From Rhodopseudomonas pentothenatexigens (GTDB taxonomy: Bacteria; Pseudomonadota; Alphaproteobacteria; Rhizobiales; Xanthobacteraceae), in NCBI RefSeq assembly GCF_900218015.1, contig NZ_UFQQ01000015.1, positions 84,481 to 148,480 of the forward strand: a DNA stretch of 64,000 nucleotides. Reading direction: 5' to 3'. A program made the position numbers and the translations under genes. The notes beneath the pieces are model-generated. The model ran no database searches and was not told where the DNA came from. It was given only the letters and a program-made list of their open reading frames with translations. Numbering within the stretch: position 1 is the first letter of the stretch; each line of letters opens with the position of its first letter. This document shows positions 26,612 to 35,695 of the stretch, piece after piece.

Positions 26612-27112
26612 TCAGGTGCGGCCCGAGCCCCTGGGCCGGGCCAGATAGTCCTGGGTTTCGGGTCGCTGCTGCAGCCAGCCGCTCCATTTGCGGAACACTT
26701 TGGCCATCCGCTCGGGCGCGACGCCGAGCTGCGCCATCGCCACGCCGCCATTGACAGATTCGCGGTACTCCGCGATCAGCCCGCCGCGCAGCACGAAACG
26801 GCTCATGCCGTCGATCACCACGCGCTGGCCTTTGAACTCGGGAACGGTGGATGTGAAGCTCGACAGCGACCAGGCGTAGCCGAGGTCGCCGTTGCAGACC
26901 GGATCGAACATCTCCCACCGATAATCGGCGGCGTCGCGATGAAACAGCTCCTGCATCATCTCGGCGATCGCTGCGCGGCCGGTGTGCGGGCCGTAGATGT
27001 AGTCGTGATACACCGCGTCTTCGGTGAAATGGCTGGCGAACCGTGCGCCGTCGCCGGATTCCGCGGCGCGGGTGAAACTCTCCAGCAGCCGCGCGAATTC
27101 CTCGCTGGTCAT
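26612..27112 (-). CDS. NTF2-like/SnoaL-type protein
   Basis: 166 residues from the ATG at 27110-27112 with GGGAGAGG immediately upstream. The cone-shaped alpha+beta fold is suggested by EEFARLLESFTRAAESGDG, FTEDAVYHDYIYGPHTGRA and FEMFD-like RWEMFDPVCNGDLGYAWS. Many such proteins are small isomerases, dehydratases or binding proteins. Its position before the enoyl-CoA hydratase suggests a role on an acyl-CoA or polyketide-like substrate, but this is inference. Confidence 0.75.
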   Translation of the reverse strand: MTSEEFARLLESFTRAAESGDGARFASHFTEDAVYHDYIYGPHTGRAAIAEMMQELFHRDAADYRWEMFDPVCNGDLGYAWSLSSFTSTVPEFKGQRVVIDGMSRFVLRGGLIAEYRESVNGGVAMAQLGVAPERMAKVFRKWSGWLQQRPETQDYLARPRGSGRT

Positions 27113-27215
27113 GCCCTCTCCCTTGCTGCTCCGGTCGTGGCTGCCGAAGCTTGACGGCGAGATTAGCAATCGGATCGGCTGCGAGGGAAGCGGGTTTGCG
27201 GCATGACCGCAACCG

Positions 27216-28013
27216 CTATTCGGCGGCCTCGCGCAACGCCGTGACCGGCTCGCCGAGCGGTGCGCGCGCCAGCCAGTGGTCGAGGAAATGCGCCAGCCAG
27301 ATCCGCTCGGCCAGATCGTGCACCGCGCGGTCGGCGAAATGCTCGCGCCGCGGCCGTGCGCCGGGCAATTCCAGCCGCTCGTGGCCCTTGGTGGTCCAGC
27401 GATGCATCATCGCCCAGGTGACGTCGGGGTGAAACTGGAAGCCGTAGGCGGTGTCGCTGCGGATCGCCTGGACCGGGAAGTCGCCGCCTTCCGCCAGCAG
27501 TTCGGCGCCGGCCGGCAGCTCGAAGCCCTCGACGTGCCAGTGATAGACTTGGCGCGGCCACTGCGCGCACATCGCCCGGCCTGCGGCCGTGGGATGGATG
27601 TCGTAATAACCCACTTCGGCGCGGCCGTGGGCATGCGGCGCGACCCGGGCGCCGAGCTGCTTCGCCAGCATCTGGGCGCCGAGGCAGATGCCGAGAAACG
27701 GCCGCCGCTCCTTCAGCGGCACGGCGATCCAGTCGATTTCGCGCCGGATGTAGTCGTCCGGATCGTTGGCGCTCATCGGACCGCCGAACAGCACTGCGCC
27801 GGCATGGTCGTCGAGCGAATCGGGAAGCGGGTCGCCGAACCGCGGGCGGCGTACGTCCAGCGAATGGCCGAGCGAACGGAGGGCATTGCCGACCCGGCCG
27901 GGGGTCGAAGTTTCCTGGTGCAGAACGATCAGCACCGGCCTCGGATCGTTGGTATTGGCGGGCTGAAGGGCGGGCGAGGCCACCCGTTCGAAATCGGTCA
28001 GTCGCAGATGCAT
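27216..28013 (-). CDS. Class I glutamine amidotransferase-like protein
   Basis: 265 residues. The nucleophile elbow is FLGICLGAQMLAKQLGA and the His motif is FQFHPDVTWAMMHRW. Canonical triads have His-Pro-Glu; here the third residue is Asp, which might reduce glutaminase activity. It is a stand-alone protein related to GMP synthase N-terminal domains and YfeJ-type proteins, and the partner synthase is not nearby. The C-terminal residues (LAERIWLAHFLDHWL) form a helix outside the core domain. A palindrome lies 46-60 bases upstream of the start. Confidence 0.82.
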   Translation of the reverse strand: MHLRLTDFERVASPALQPANTNDPRPVLIVLHQETSTPGRVGNALRSLGHSLDVRRPRFGDPLPDSLDDHAGAVLFGGPMSANDPDDYIRREIDWIAVPLKERRPFLGICLGAQMLAKQLGARVAPHAHGRAEVGYYDIHPTAAGRAMCAQWPRQVYHWHVEGFELPAGAELLAEGGDFPVQAIRSDTAYGFQFHPDVTWAMMHRWTTKGHERLELPGARPRREHFADRAVHDLAERIWLAHFLDHWLARAPLGEPVTALREAAE

Positions 28014-28058
28014 GGAAGGGTCAGTCCAGAGCTACGCCGAACAGGATTGTCACACCGC

Positions 28059-28073
28059 CGAACAAGTTGTTCG
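28059..28073. promoter_or_regulatory. Palindrome CGAACAA-G-TTGTTCG upstream of the amidotransferase
   Basis: A perfect 7-1-7 palindrome. A related, imperfect copy begins about 24 bases nearer the gene (GCCGAACAGGATTGTCACA). The two copies suggest a pair of operator half-sites or a cooperative repressor site. No regulator gene is adjacent. Confidence 0.45.
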
Positions 28074-28147
28074 ACACAAGATGACAATTCAGTAAAGCAA
28101 GCTCCGGGCCAGAATGTGGCCCCCGCGCCGACCAGGCGCACGAGGGT

Positions 28148-28927
28148 TCAGCGGCGGCGCAGCTGAAAACCACCCACCGCGGCGGCAATGAACCCGCGCG
28201 GGAACAGCCGCAGCAGGAACGGCACGATCTTGACGCCCACGCCCGGCAGCACCAGCCGCTTGTTGTTCATCAGTCCCTGATAGGCCTGCCGTGCGACCTC
28301 CGCCGGGGAGACGTTGAGTACCGCCGAATCGAAGCCCGGCTCGAAGCCAGCCCGCTCCTGGAATTCAGTCGGTACCGGTCCCGGGCACAGCGCGGTGACA
28401 CGAACGCCCTTGGCACCGAGCTCCTGATGCAACGCTTCGGTGAACGACAGGACGAACGCCTTGGAGGCGTAGTACACCGCCATGCCCGGTCCAGGCAGGA
28501 ATCCGGCGATCGAGGCGACGTTCAGAATGCCGCCGCGCAGGCGGGCGACGCTGTCTGCGAACCGCAGTGTCAGGTCGGTCAAAGCCCGGATGTTGACGTC
28601 GATGATGCCGAGCTGTCCCTCGCGGTCCATCTCCGCCGCCCGGCCGAACAGTCCGTAGCCGGCATTGTTGACGAGATACTCGACCTCCACGCCGGCCTCG
28701 GCGAGGGCCGCGACGATCTGCTCGGCGGCGTCCGGCCTGCCGAGGTCGCAGGCGATCACGATCGGATCGCGACCGCCCTTGCTGCGGATCTCGGCGGCCA
28801 ACGCCTCGAGCCTCTCGCCACGTCGCGCCACCAAGGCTACCCGATGGGCATTATCTGCAAAAATTCGCGCCAAATCGGCACCGATTCCGGCCGACGCGCC
28901 CGTAATCAAAGTCACACGTTCAGTCAC
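28148..28927 (-). CDS. Short-chain dehydrogenase/reductase (SDR, YqjQ/DltE-like)
   Basis: 259 residues from a GTG at 28925-28927 (VTERVTLITGASAGIG). The cofactor loop is TGASAGIG, the structural motif NNAGYG is present, the catalytic Ser is in LNVASIAGFLPG, and Tyr-Lys in YYASKAF. The Arg after the first beta strand (VARRGERL) suggests NADP(H). C-terminal residues contain a hydrophobic stretch (VGVKIVPFLLRLFPRGFIAAAVGG) consistent with membrane association. Substrate unknown. The neighbouring genes are metabolic and unrelated. Confidence 0.87.
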   Translation of the reverse strand: MTERVTLITGASAGIGADLARIFADNAHRVALVARRGERLEALAAEIRSKGGRDPIVIACDLGRPDAAEQIVAALAEAGVEVEYLVNNAGYGLFGRAAEMDREGQLGIIDVNIRALTDLTLRFADSVARLRGGILNVASIAGFLPGPGMAVYYASKAFVLSFTEALHQELGAKGVRVTALCPGPVPTEFQERAGFEPGFDSAVLNVSPAEVARQAYQGLMNNKRLVLPGVGVKIVPFLLRLFPRGFIAAAVGGFQLRRR

Positions 28928-29096
28928 GACAAGAACTCTTGTTTCAGATTGGCCGAACGGGCCCAAGGAACAGCTAACGCCTTATGCGGGAAGCAAGCAG
29001 CGTGCAAGACCCATGCGCCGCGACCTTGGCCGATCGCACACATGGATCGAACGGACGCGCGAAGAAGCCGGCCGTGCGTCCGCTGACGAGCCTTGG

Positions 29097-29591
29097 TTAG
29101 TTGGCAGGGTCGATCTCGGGGATCGACTGCATGTTGTTCGCCGCAGCGACTTTCTGGCGCAGGTTGACCCGGTCGCGGGTGGAAACCGCCAGCAGATCGG
29201 CCGCCCGCCACACCACGTTCTCCTCGAACTCGGTGACGGCACCGTCGGCGAACACCAGCTCCCACATCATTTCCACGATGCGGAGGCGGCCTTGCTCGTT
29301 GACCGAACGCATGATCACGCTGGTGAAATGGTAAAGGTCGACGGCTTCACCCTCGACCAATGTGGCCGAGGCGATCAGCCGGTTTGCAGTCGCCGCATCG
29401 AGGCCGAAGCGCTGTTCGAGCAATGCATGCAGTTTCCGCTTCTCGACCTCGGAGGGATCGCCGTCGATCGAGATGACATGGATCAGCAGGGCGGTCGCAG
29501 CCAGGCGGTATCCGCCATCGTCGAGCGTCAGCTCTTCCGGTGCGCTCGGAGCGACGACGTCGGTGATGAATTGGCGCAGTCTGTCCAGCAT
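29097..29591 (-). CDS. TerB-family (tellurite resistance B-like) protein
   Basis: 164 residues from the ATG at 29589-29591; the open frame to 29684 is not conserved in appearance. All-helical, with the two TerB repeats visible as ALLIHVISIDGDPSEVEKRKL and MMWELVFADGAVTEFEENVV, each with an acidic D-G-D/A loop that may bind metal. The family includes DUF533/TerB proteins; tellurite resistance is not implied for a stand-alone copy. It lies between the P450 and SDR genes on the same strand. Confidence 0.82.
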   Translation of the reverse strand: MLDRLRQFITDVVAPSAPEELTLDDGGYRLAATALLIHVISIDGDPSEVEKRKLHALLEQRFGLDAATANRLIASATLVEGEAVDLYHFTSVIMRSVNEQGRLRIVEMMWELVFADGAVTEFEENVVWRAADLLAVSTRDRVNLRQKVAAANNMQSIPEIDPAN

Positions 29592-29713
29592 CGGCTCTGG
29601 TCTTTCGATCGGGGCGACGGCTCGTCGCTGTATGGCTTTGAATGGGAACGCTCGCAATCCTGGCGCGGTTCCGCGGAGTTCCATGACTGTTTTGCAATGT
29701 TAGCTGCGCTCCG

Positions 29714-31099
29714 TCACCGCGACGTCAGTCGGAACGGCGGCGAGTGATCGGGCTGGGTGGTGACGACCCCGATCGGAAGCACCGGATCGCGGTCGATCAG
29801 TTCGACGTGGAAGGCGCCGACGATCTTCGCCAACGCCAGCGTCGCCTCCACCAGCGCGAAGTGTGCACCGATGCAAACGCGCGGGCCGACGCCGAACGGC
29901 AAATAGGCGAACCTGTCCGGTGGCGACGCTCCCGGCAGGAAGCGCTCCGGCACGAAAGTGCCGGGGTCGCTCCAGAGTTTCTCATGCCGATGCAGCAACC
30001 AGGGCGCGATCAGCATGACGTCGTGCTTGCGCACCGGGAAGCCCGCGACGTGATCTGGTCCGGCCGCTTCGCGGACGATCAGGAACGCCGGCGGATATAG
30101 CCGCAGCGTCTCCTCGAGGACCGCGCGGGTGAACGGCAGACGCTCGATCTCCACCACGTCGGAGCCGAGCCGGTGCACCTCCGCGGCGATCCGGTCCTGC
30201 GCTTCGCCGTCCATCGCCAGCAGATACAACGCCCAGAACAGCGCGGTCGCCGTGGTTTCGTGCCCGGCCAGGATCATGGTGGCGACCTGATCGCCGAGCT
30301 GATCGTCGGAAAATGCCTCGCCGGTTTCAGGATCGCGCGCGGCGAGCATCAGCTCGAACAGATCGCGCGGCGGCGCGCCTTCCGGCTTGCCCGCCGTGCG
30401 TCGTGCTGCGATCAGCTCGCCGATGAACCTGGTCCAGCGCCTGCGAAATCGCGCGCGCGAAATATCCTGCGGGGTCGGCCAGCCGAGCGGCAGCAGCAGA
30501 TCGAGGAAGCGCGGGCTCGCCAGCCGGGTGCCGTAGTCGACCACGAAGCCGCGGAGCGCCTGACCATGGGTGCCCATTTCGAACGAAAACATCGTCCTGC
30601 CAGCGATCTCCAGAGCGAGATGCTGCATGGCCTCGCGCAGGTCCACCGGTGAACCGAGGTTGCGGCGCAGGCTGGCGACGGTTTCATCGGTCGCGGACAG
30701 CATGTGCGGGATCAGCGTGGCGACCGCGCGCGGCGTGAATGCGGGCGCCAACGTCCGCCGCTGATGCTTCCATGCCCGCCCCTCGGCGAGCAGCAGTCCT
30801 TCGCCGAGCATCGGCCGCAGCACCCGGATGCCGGTCGCGGTCCGTCGATAATTGTCGGCGTTGTCGATCAGCACGTGCCGGATCGCATCCGGCGTATTGA
30901 GAATGTAGCTGGCGTGGGTGAAGAACCGGCCCCTGACGACATCGTCCTGGTAGGCCCGGTCGCCCCAGCTCGCGATCGCATTGTGGCGGATCGCAGCGAG
31001 CCGGCCGAGCGCCGACAGATCGTCCGGCGCGCGCGGCGGCGTCGGCGGGATCAGCGGCGCGCGGGATTTCGGCCTGTGGTCGATCGCGGCGATGCTCAC
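29714..31099 (-). CDS. Cytochrome P450
   Basis: 461 residues from a GTG at 31097-31099, chosen for GAGGGAG 9 bases upstream; an ATG at 31126 is also in frame. The I-helix oxygen-binding motif is AGHETT, the K-helix ExxR is EETLR, and the haem-binding loop is PFGVGPRVCIGAHFA with the thiolate Cys. There is no N-terminal membrane anchor, so the enzyme is soluble and needs separate redox partners, none of which is encoded nearby. Sequence style resembles the fatty-acid/alkane type (CYP4- or CYP102-like ends), but the substrate is unknown. Confidence 0.92.
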   Translation of the reverse strand: MSIAAIDHRPKSRAPLIPPTPPRAPDDLSALGRLAAIRHNAIASWGDRAYQDDVVRGRFFTHASYILNTPDAIRHVLIDNADNYRRTATGIRVLRPMLGEGLLLAEGRAWKHQRRTLAPAFTPRAVATLIPHMLSATDETVASLRRNLGSPVDLREAMQHLALEIAGRTMFSFEMGTHGQALRGFVVDYGTRLASPRFLDLLLPLGWPTPQDISRARFRRRWTRFIGELIAARRTAGKPEGAPPRDLFELMLAARDPETGEAFSDDQLGDQVATMILAGHETTATALFWALYLLAMDGEAQDRIAAEVHRLGSDVVEIERLPFTRAVLEETLRLYPPAFLIVREAAGPDHVAGFPVRKHDVMLIAPWLLHRHEKLWSDPGTFVPERFLPGASPPDRFAYLPFGVGPRVCIGAHFALVEATLALAKIVGAFHVELIDRDPVLPIGVVTTQPDHSPPFRLTSR

Positions 31100-31217
31100 T
31101 CGAGCGCACTCCCTCGTCGTTCTCAACGAAGGTAGTGTGCGAAACGGTCAGGGAAAAGGCGTGGGCGGAACCGGCGCGCGAGACCATCCGCCGCAGCGGA
31201 CCTGAAACGCGGCGTAA

Positions 31218-32219
31218 CTACAGCATCCCGGGCAGGACGCGATCCGGGGGCTTGTGGTTGTCGAGGAAGGTGCGGATGTTGATGATCACCTTCTCGCCCA
31301 TCTCGACCCGGCCCTCGATGGTGGCCGAGCCCATGTGCGGCAGCAGCACCACCTTGCCCTGCTTGGCCAGCCGTACCAGCTTCGGATTGACCGCAGGCTC
31401 GTGCTCGTAGACATCGAGGCCGGCGCCCGCGATGTCCCCGCTCTCGATCAGCTTGGTCAGCGTCTCCTCGTCGATCACCTCACCGCGCGCGGTGTTGACG
31501 ATGAAGGCGTCCTTGCGGATCAGTTTGAGGCGACGTGCCGACAGCAGATGGAAGGTCGCCGGGGTGTGCGGACAGTTCACCGAGATGATGTCCATCCGCG
31601 CCAGCATCTGGTCCAGCGAGTCCCAGTAGGTCGCGCCGAGTTCGTCGGCGATGCGCGGTGCCACCGGCTTGCGGTTGTGATAGTGGATTTGCAGGCCGAA
31701 GGCGCGGGCGCGGCGGGCCACCGCCTGGCCGATCCGGCCCATGCCGATGATGCCGAGCCGCTTGCCGCCGAGCCTGCGGCCGAGCATCCAGGTCGGCGAC
31801 CAGCCGGGCCAATCGCCGCCTTCCATCAGCAGCGCGGCGCCCTCGATCAGCCGCCGCGGCACCGCGAGAATCAGCGCCATGGTCATGTCGGCGGTATCTT
31901 CCGTCAGGACTTTCGGCGTATTGGTCACGGTGATGCCGCGCGCATGCGCTGCGGCGACGTCGATATTGTCGATGCCGTTGCCGAAATGCGCGATCAGCCG
32001 CAGCGGGCAGTCGGGCTGATTCAGCATCTCGGCGGTAATCTCGTCGGTTACCGTTGGTACCAGCACGTCGGCAGTACGCGCCGCTTCGGCGAGCTGCTCG
32101 GCGGTCATCGGAATATCGTCGAGGTTCAGCCGGGCGTCGAACAGCTCGCGCATCCGGGTTTCAATCGAGTCCGGAAGCTTGCGGGTGACGACGACCAGAG
32201 GCTTTTTCTTAAGCGACAT
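31218..32219 (-). CDS. D-2-hydroxyacid dehydrogenase (glyoxylate reductase-like)
   Basis: 333 residues from the ATG at 32217-32219 (MSLKKKPLVVVTRKLPDSIE). The NAD(P)-binding motif is GIIGMGRIGQAVARRA. The catalytic Arg is in VNTARGEVIDE, Glu in GLDVYEHEPAV, and His in LLPHMGSATIE. The N-terminal TRKLP and FGNGIDNIDVAAA resemble glyoxylate/hydroxypyruvate reductases that use NAD(P)H to reduce glyoxylate. It is the full-length counterpart of the fragment at the window start. It precedes the P450 gene on the same strand with a 118-base gap. Confidence 0.88.
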   Translation of the reverse strand: MSLKKKPLVVVTRKLPDSIETRMRELFDARLNLDDIPMTAEQLAEAARTADVLVPTVTDEITAEMLNQPDCPLRLIAHFGNGIDNIDVAAAHARGITVTNTPKVLTEDTADMTMALILAVPRRLIEGAALLMEGGDWPGWSPTWMLGRRLGGKRLGIIGMGRIGQAVARRARAFGLQIHYHNRKPVAPRIADELGATYWDSLDQMLARMDIISVNCPHTPATFHLLSARRLKLIRKDAFIVNTARGEVIDEETLTKLIESGDIAGAGLDVYEHEPAVNPKLVRLAKQGKVVLLPHMGSATIEGRVEMGEKVIINIRTFLDNHKPPDRVLPGML

Positions 32220-32453
32220 TCCAACGCTCTCTGACGAGCTCAACGAGATCTTTTAGCCCCCGTTAACTCAGCTGTTCGACACTCCCGCAGCAGCGCGACC
32301 ACAGGGGCCGGTCCCGACCGTGAGGTCCCTTCCCGTTCCTTGGGTTACCGGATGCCTTCCGGCCTTCTCTAGCAGAAGACCGCGCCAAGACAAGGACCCT
32401 GGGTTTCGCCGGCGACGGACGCGCCGCAAATTACGCGACGAAGAGGCGTGTCG

Positions 32454-32978
32454 ATGACGATGAAATACCTGATGGCGGCAACGACGTTCGCAGCTGCGAT
32501 GATCTATGCTGCGACCTTAGCGCACGCCGGCAAGGAGTCGCCATTGTCCGCAAGCGGACTGCCGGTGCCGCGATACGTCAGCCTTAAGTCGGATCACGTC
32601 AACGTCCGGGTCGGGCCAACCAAGGACAACGACGTCGCCTGGGTCTACACCCGCGCCGGATTGCCGGTCGAAGTCACCGCCGAGTTCGAGAACTGGCGCC
32701 GTGTCCGTGACTCCGAGGGCGCCGAAGGCTGGGTGTATCACTCGCTGCTGTCGGGCCGCCGTACGGCAGTTGTGATCATGAAGGACAGGGACGAATTGGC
32801 GCCGCTTTACGAAAGCGCCAGCTCCGCCAGCGCGGTGGTCGCCCGGCTGCAGGCCGGTGTCGTGGCGCAGGTCAAACGCTGCGACATGAAATGGTGCCGG
32901 ATCGTCGGCAACGGCTTCGACGGCTGGATCGAGAAGCTGCAACTATGGGGCGTTTACGCCGACGAGCAGGTGAATTGA
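32454..32978 (+). CDS. Exported SH3-domain protein (SH3_4 family)
   Basis: 174 residues from an ATG with AAGAGG 7 bases upstream (GTG at 32448 is in frame). The signal peptide ends near LAHAGKES. Two bacterial SH3-like units follow: SDHVNVRVGPTKDNDVAWVY with GWVYHSLLSG, and then PLYESASSASAVVARLQ with CRIVGNGFDGWIEK. Such proteins usually act in the periplasm, sometimes in peptidoglycan binding. It is divergent from the dehydrogenase gene and converges on irr. Confidence 0.88.
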   Translation: MTMKYLMAATTFAAAMIYAATLAHAGKESPLSASGLPVPRYVSLKSDHVNVRVGPTKDNDVAWVYTRAGLPVEVTAEFENWRRVRDSEGAEGWVYHSLLSGRRTAVVIMKDRDELAPLYESASSASAVVARLQAGVVAQVKRCDMKWCRIVGNGFDGWIEKLQLWGVYADEQVN

Positions 32979-33011
32979 CCCGGTGGGGCGATCGGTCCTC
33001 GATCGGGCGCG

Positions 33012-33042
33012 AAAAAGCCCGGGAGCATGCGGCTCTCGGGCT
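33012..33042 (-). terminator. Intrinsic terminator of irr
   Basis: On the minus strand AGCCCGAGAGC-CGCAT-GCTCCCGGGCT forms an 11-bp stem with one mismatch, followed by TTTTT. It starts 32 bases after the irr stop codon. Confidence 0.85.
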
Positions 33043-33074
33043 GAATTCGTCACCAAGAATAGCTCGAAGAAACG

Positions 33075-33566
33075 TCAGCCCTTCTTCCGCAGACGCACCA
33101 CGACATCGACCCGCGCGATCTCATATCCGTCGGGAACGTCGGGCGTCGCCTTCAGCTCGAGCTCCGCGTTGGGGATGTCGATCAGCTCGTGATTGTTCTC
33201 GAGATAGAAGTGCTGATGCGCCGACACGTTGGTGTCGAAATAGGTCTTGGTGCCGTCGACGCTGACCTGCCGCAGCAGACCGACTTCGGTGAGCTGATTC
33301 AAAGTGTTGTAAACGGTCGCCAGCGACACCGGGACCTTCGCCTGACTGGCTTCCTCGTACAGCATTTCGGCCGTCAGGTGGCGGTCGCCCTTCCCGAACA
33401 GCAGCCACCCGAGCGCCATGCGCTGCCGGGTCGGACGCAGGCCCACCGACTGCAACATTTCGTTGACGTCGTGCCAGGGACAACCGTTCAGCCGCGGCTC
33501 GGCATGCGAATGAGCCTCCTGAACCGGTTCCTCTCGCAAAAATGCCACGTGCTCGCCGATGTCCAC
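33075..33566 (-). CDS. irr: Iron response regulator Irr (Fur superfamily)
   Basis: 163 residues from a GTG at 33564-33566 preceded by AGGGG with 9-base spacing; an in-frame GTG at 33599 would leave almost no leader from the predicted promoter. The haem regulatory motif GCPWHD is present near residue 30 and the winged-helix follows (GLRPTRQRMALGWLLFGKG, VSLATVYNTLNQL). The second haem/metal site reads HQHFYLENNHEL, where Bradyrhizobium Irr has three His in a row. Irr senses haem status and represses or activates iron genes under iron limitation. The fabA-fabB-fabI operon is divergent. Confidence 0.95.
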   Translation of the reverse strand: MDIGEHVAFLREEPVQEAHSHAEPRLNGCPWHDVNEMLQSVGLRPTRQRMALGWLLFGKGDRHLTAEMLYEEASQAKVPVSLATVYNTLNQLTEVGLLRQVSVDGTKTYFDTNVSAHQHFYLENNHELIDIPNAELELKATPDVPDGYEIARVDVVVRLRKKG

Positions 33567-33610
33567 GATTGCATACCCCTGCTGCGCTACTATTTGCACT
33601 GCATCCTGTG

Positions 33611-33639
33611 ATTATAGGAAGCATTCCTTGGTCGTGCAA
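33611..33639 (-). promoter_or_regulatory. irr promoter (TTGCAC-N17-TATAAT)
   Basis: On the minus strand TTGCAC (33639-33634) and a perfect TATAAT (33616-33611) are 17 bases apart, a near-consensus sigma-70 promoter that stands out in this GC-rich genome. Transcription would start near 33604. TGCATC on the plus strand overlaps the start (33600-33605) and matches part of the TGCATCTC repeats reported for Bradyrhizobium Fur at irr; this link is inference. Confidence 0.75.
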
Positions 33640-33824
33640 GCGTCTCGCAACTGGCGCTGTTCCGTCGTTTTGCTTAAGTAGGATCACGGAGGTGCCGCTA
33701 GGCGGGGCAATATGCCTATGTTACAGACCCCGCGCGCTCCCAGAGCGCGCCCAGCTCCCGCTGCCGGACTCCGCCGCGCGGGTAGCCAAATCCTCTCGAT
33801 CCAATTTGAAGAAGGCATCGTCGC

Positions 33825-34352
33825 ATGCGGGACCGTCGCTCCAGCTACGAATACGAAGACCTGCTGGCCTGCGGCCGTGGTGAATTGTTCGGTCCCGGAA
33901 ATGCGCAGCTTCCGCTGCCCCCGATGCTGATGTTCGACCGTATCACCACCATCACCGAGGACGGCGGCGAATTCGGCAAGGGTCACGTTCGTGCCGAACT
34001 CGACGTCAATCCGGATCTCTGGTTCTTCGCATGCCATTTCAAGAACGATCCGGTGATGCCGGGGTGTCTGGGGCTCGATGCGATGTGGCAGATGGTCGGG
34101 TTCTTCCTCGGTTGGGTTGGTGGCGAAGGTCCCGGTCGCGCGCTCGGCCTCGGGGAACTAAAGTTCACCGGCCAAGTGCTGCCGCATATCCGCAAGATCG
34201 TTTACAATGTCGACATCAAGCGGGTGATGCGCTCGAAGCTGTGGCTCGGCATTGCCGATGGTTGGCTTTCGGCCGACGACGAGATCATCTACCGCGCAAA
34301 GGACCTGAAAGTCGGTCTGTTCAAGCAGACGGCGCAGCCGGTCGGCGGCTGA
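33825..34352 (+). CDS. fabA: 3-hydroxydecanoyl-ACP dehydratase/isomerase
   Basis: 175 residues of the hot-dog fold. The catalytic His is in [20 protein letters not shown] and the Asp in LGLDAMWQM. It dehydrates 3-hydroxyacyl-ACP and isomerises trans-2- to cis-3-decenoyl-ACP, the branch point for unsaturated fatty acids. It starts the fabA-fabB-fabI cluster, divergent from irr with a 258-base gap. The same arrangement is known in Bradyrhizobium. Confidence 0.95.
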   Translation: MRDRRSSYEYEDLLACGRGELFGPGNAQLPLPPMLMFDRITTITEDGGEFGKGHVRAELDVNPDLWFFACHFKNDPVMPGCLGLDAMWQMVGFFLGWVGGEGPGRALGLGELKFTGQVLPHIRKIVYNVDIKRVMRSKLWLGIADGWLSADDEIIYRAKDLKVGLFKQTAQPVGG

Positions 34353-34417
34353 GGTTTAGAAGACTGCGATCGGCGCGTTGCCGTCCGCGACGACCATGGA
34401 ATGAACGAGGCGATCAT

Positions 34418-35644
34418 ATGAGACGTGTTGTTGTGACCGGGATGGGGATCGTCTCGTCGATTGGAAACAACACCCAGGAGGTTCTGGCGAGCCTGCACGA
34501 CGCCAAGTCGGGCATTTCGCGCGCCGAGAAGCATGCCGAGCTGGGATTCCGCTCGCAAGTTCAGGGTGCGCCGACGCTCAATCCGGCCGATGTGGTCGAC
34601 CGTCGCGCGATGCGCTTCCTCGGCGAAGGCGCGGCGTGGAATCACGTCGCGATGGAACAGGCGATCGCTGATTCGGGTTTGGAGGAAACCGAGATCTCCA
34701 ATCCGCGCACCGGCATCGTGATGGGGTCGGGCGGCCCGTCCGCGCGCACCATCGTCGAAGCCGCGGACATCACCCGCAGCAAGGGACCGAAGCGCGTCGG
34801 CCCGTTCGCGGTGCCCAAAGCGATGAGCTCGACCGCGTCGGCCACGCTTGCGACCTGGTTCAAGATCAAGGGCGTCAATTATTCGATCTCGTCGGCCTGC
34901 GCGACCTCCAACCACTGCATCGGCAACGCCTACGAGCTGATCCAGTGGGGCAAGCAGGACGTCGTGTTCGCCGGCGGTTGCGAAGAGCTCGACTGGTCGC
35001 TGTCGGTGCTGTTCGACGCGATGGGGGCGATGAGCTCCAAGTACAACGACACCCCGGCGACGGCATCGCGGCCCTATGACGTCAGCCGCGACGGCTTCGT
35101 GATCGCCGGCGGCGCCGGCGTGCTGGTGCTGGAAGAGCTCGAACACGCCAAGGCGCGCGGCGCCAAGATCTACGGCGAGATCATCGGCTACGGCGCGACC
35201 AGCGACGGCTACGACATGGTGGCGCCGTCGGGCGAGGGCGCCGAGCGCTGCATGCAGATGGCGCTGGCGACCACCGGCGGCATCAAGATCGACTACATCA
35301 ATCCGCACGCGACCTCGACCCCGGCCGGCGACCCGCCGGAAATCGCCGCGATCCGCAACGTGTTCGGAACCGGCGACAAGTGCCCGCCGATCTCCGCCAC
35401 CAAGGCGCTGACCGGCCACTCGCTGGGCGCCACCGGCGTGCAGGAGGCGATCTACTCCCTGCTGATGATGCAGAACGGCTTCATCTGCGAGAGCGCACAC
35501 ATCACCGAACTCGATCGGGCTTTCGCCGACATGCCGATCGTGCGCAAGCGCATCGACAACGCCAAGCTCAGCGCCGTGCTGTCGAACTCCTTCGGCTTCG
35601 GCGGTACCAACGCGACGCTGGTGTTCAAGCGGCTGGATGCGTGA
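34418..35644 (+). CDS. fabB: Beta-ketoacyl-ACP synthase I
   Basis: 408 residues of the thiolase fold. The active-site Cys is in [18 protein letters not shown], with the two His in [14 protein letters not shown] and [11 protein letters not shown]. It elongates the cis-3-decenoyl-ACP made by FabA. The ATG at 34418 starts [17 protein letters not shown]. It follows fabA by 65 bases. A palindromic repeat separates it from fabI. Confidence 0.95.
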   Translation: MRRVVVTGMGIVSSIGNNTQEVLASLHDAKSGISRAEKHAELGFRSQVQGAPTLNPADVVDRRAMRFLGEGAAWNHVAMEQAIADSGLEETEISNPRTGIVMGSGGPSARTIVEAADITRSKGPKRVGPFAVPKAMSSTASATLATWFKIKGVNYSISSACATSNHCIGNAYELIQWGKQDVVFAGGCEELDWSLSVLFDAMGAMSSKYNDTPATASRPYDVSRDGFVIAGGAGVLVLEELEHAKARGAKIYGEIIGYGATSDGYDMVAPSGEGAERCMQMALATTGGIKIDYINPHATSTPAGDPPEIAAIRNVFGTGDKCPPISATKALTGHSLGATGVQEAIYSLLMMQNGFICESAHITELDRAFADMPIVRKRIDNAKLSAVLSNSFGFGGTNATLVFKRLDA

Positions 35645-35695
35645 CCGGCCGTGTTCGGCGTGCTGATGCCGGACAATCGAAGTGTTAGGACGATC

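Noticed and set aside
28059..28073. LexA (SOS) box
   Set aside because: Alphaproteobacterial boxes are GTTC-N7-GTTC or the reverse direct repeat; here it is GAAC-N5-GTTC and the gene has no damage-response link.
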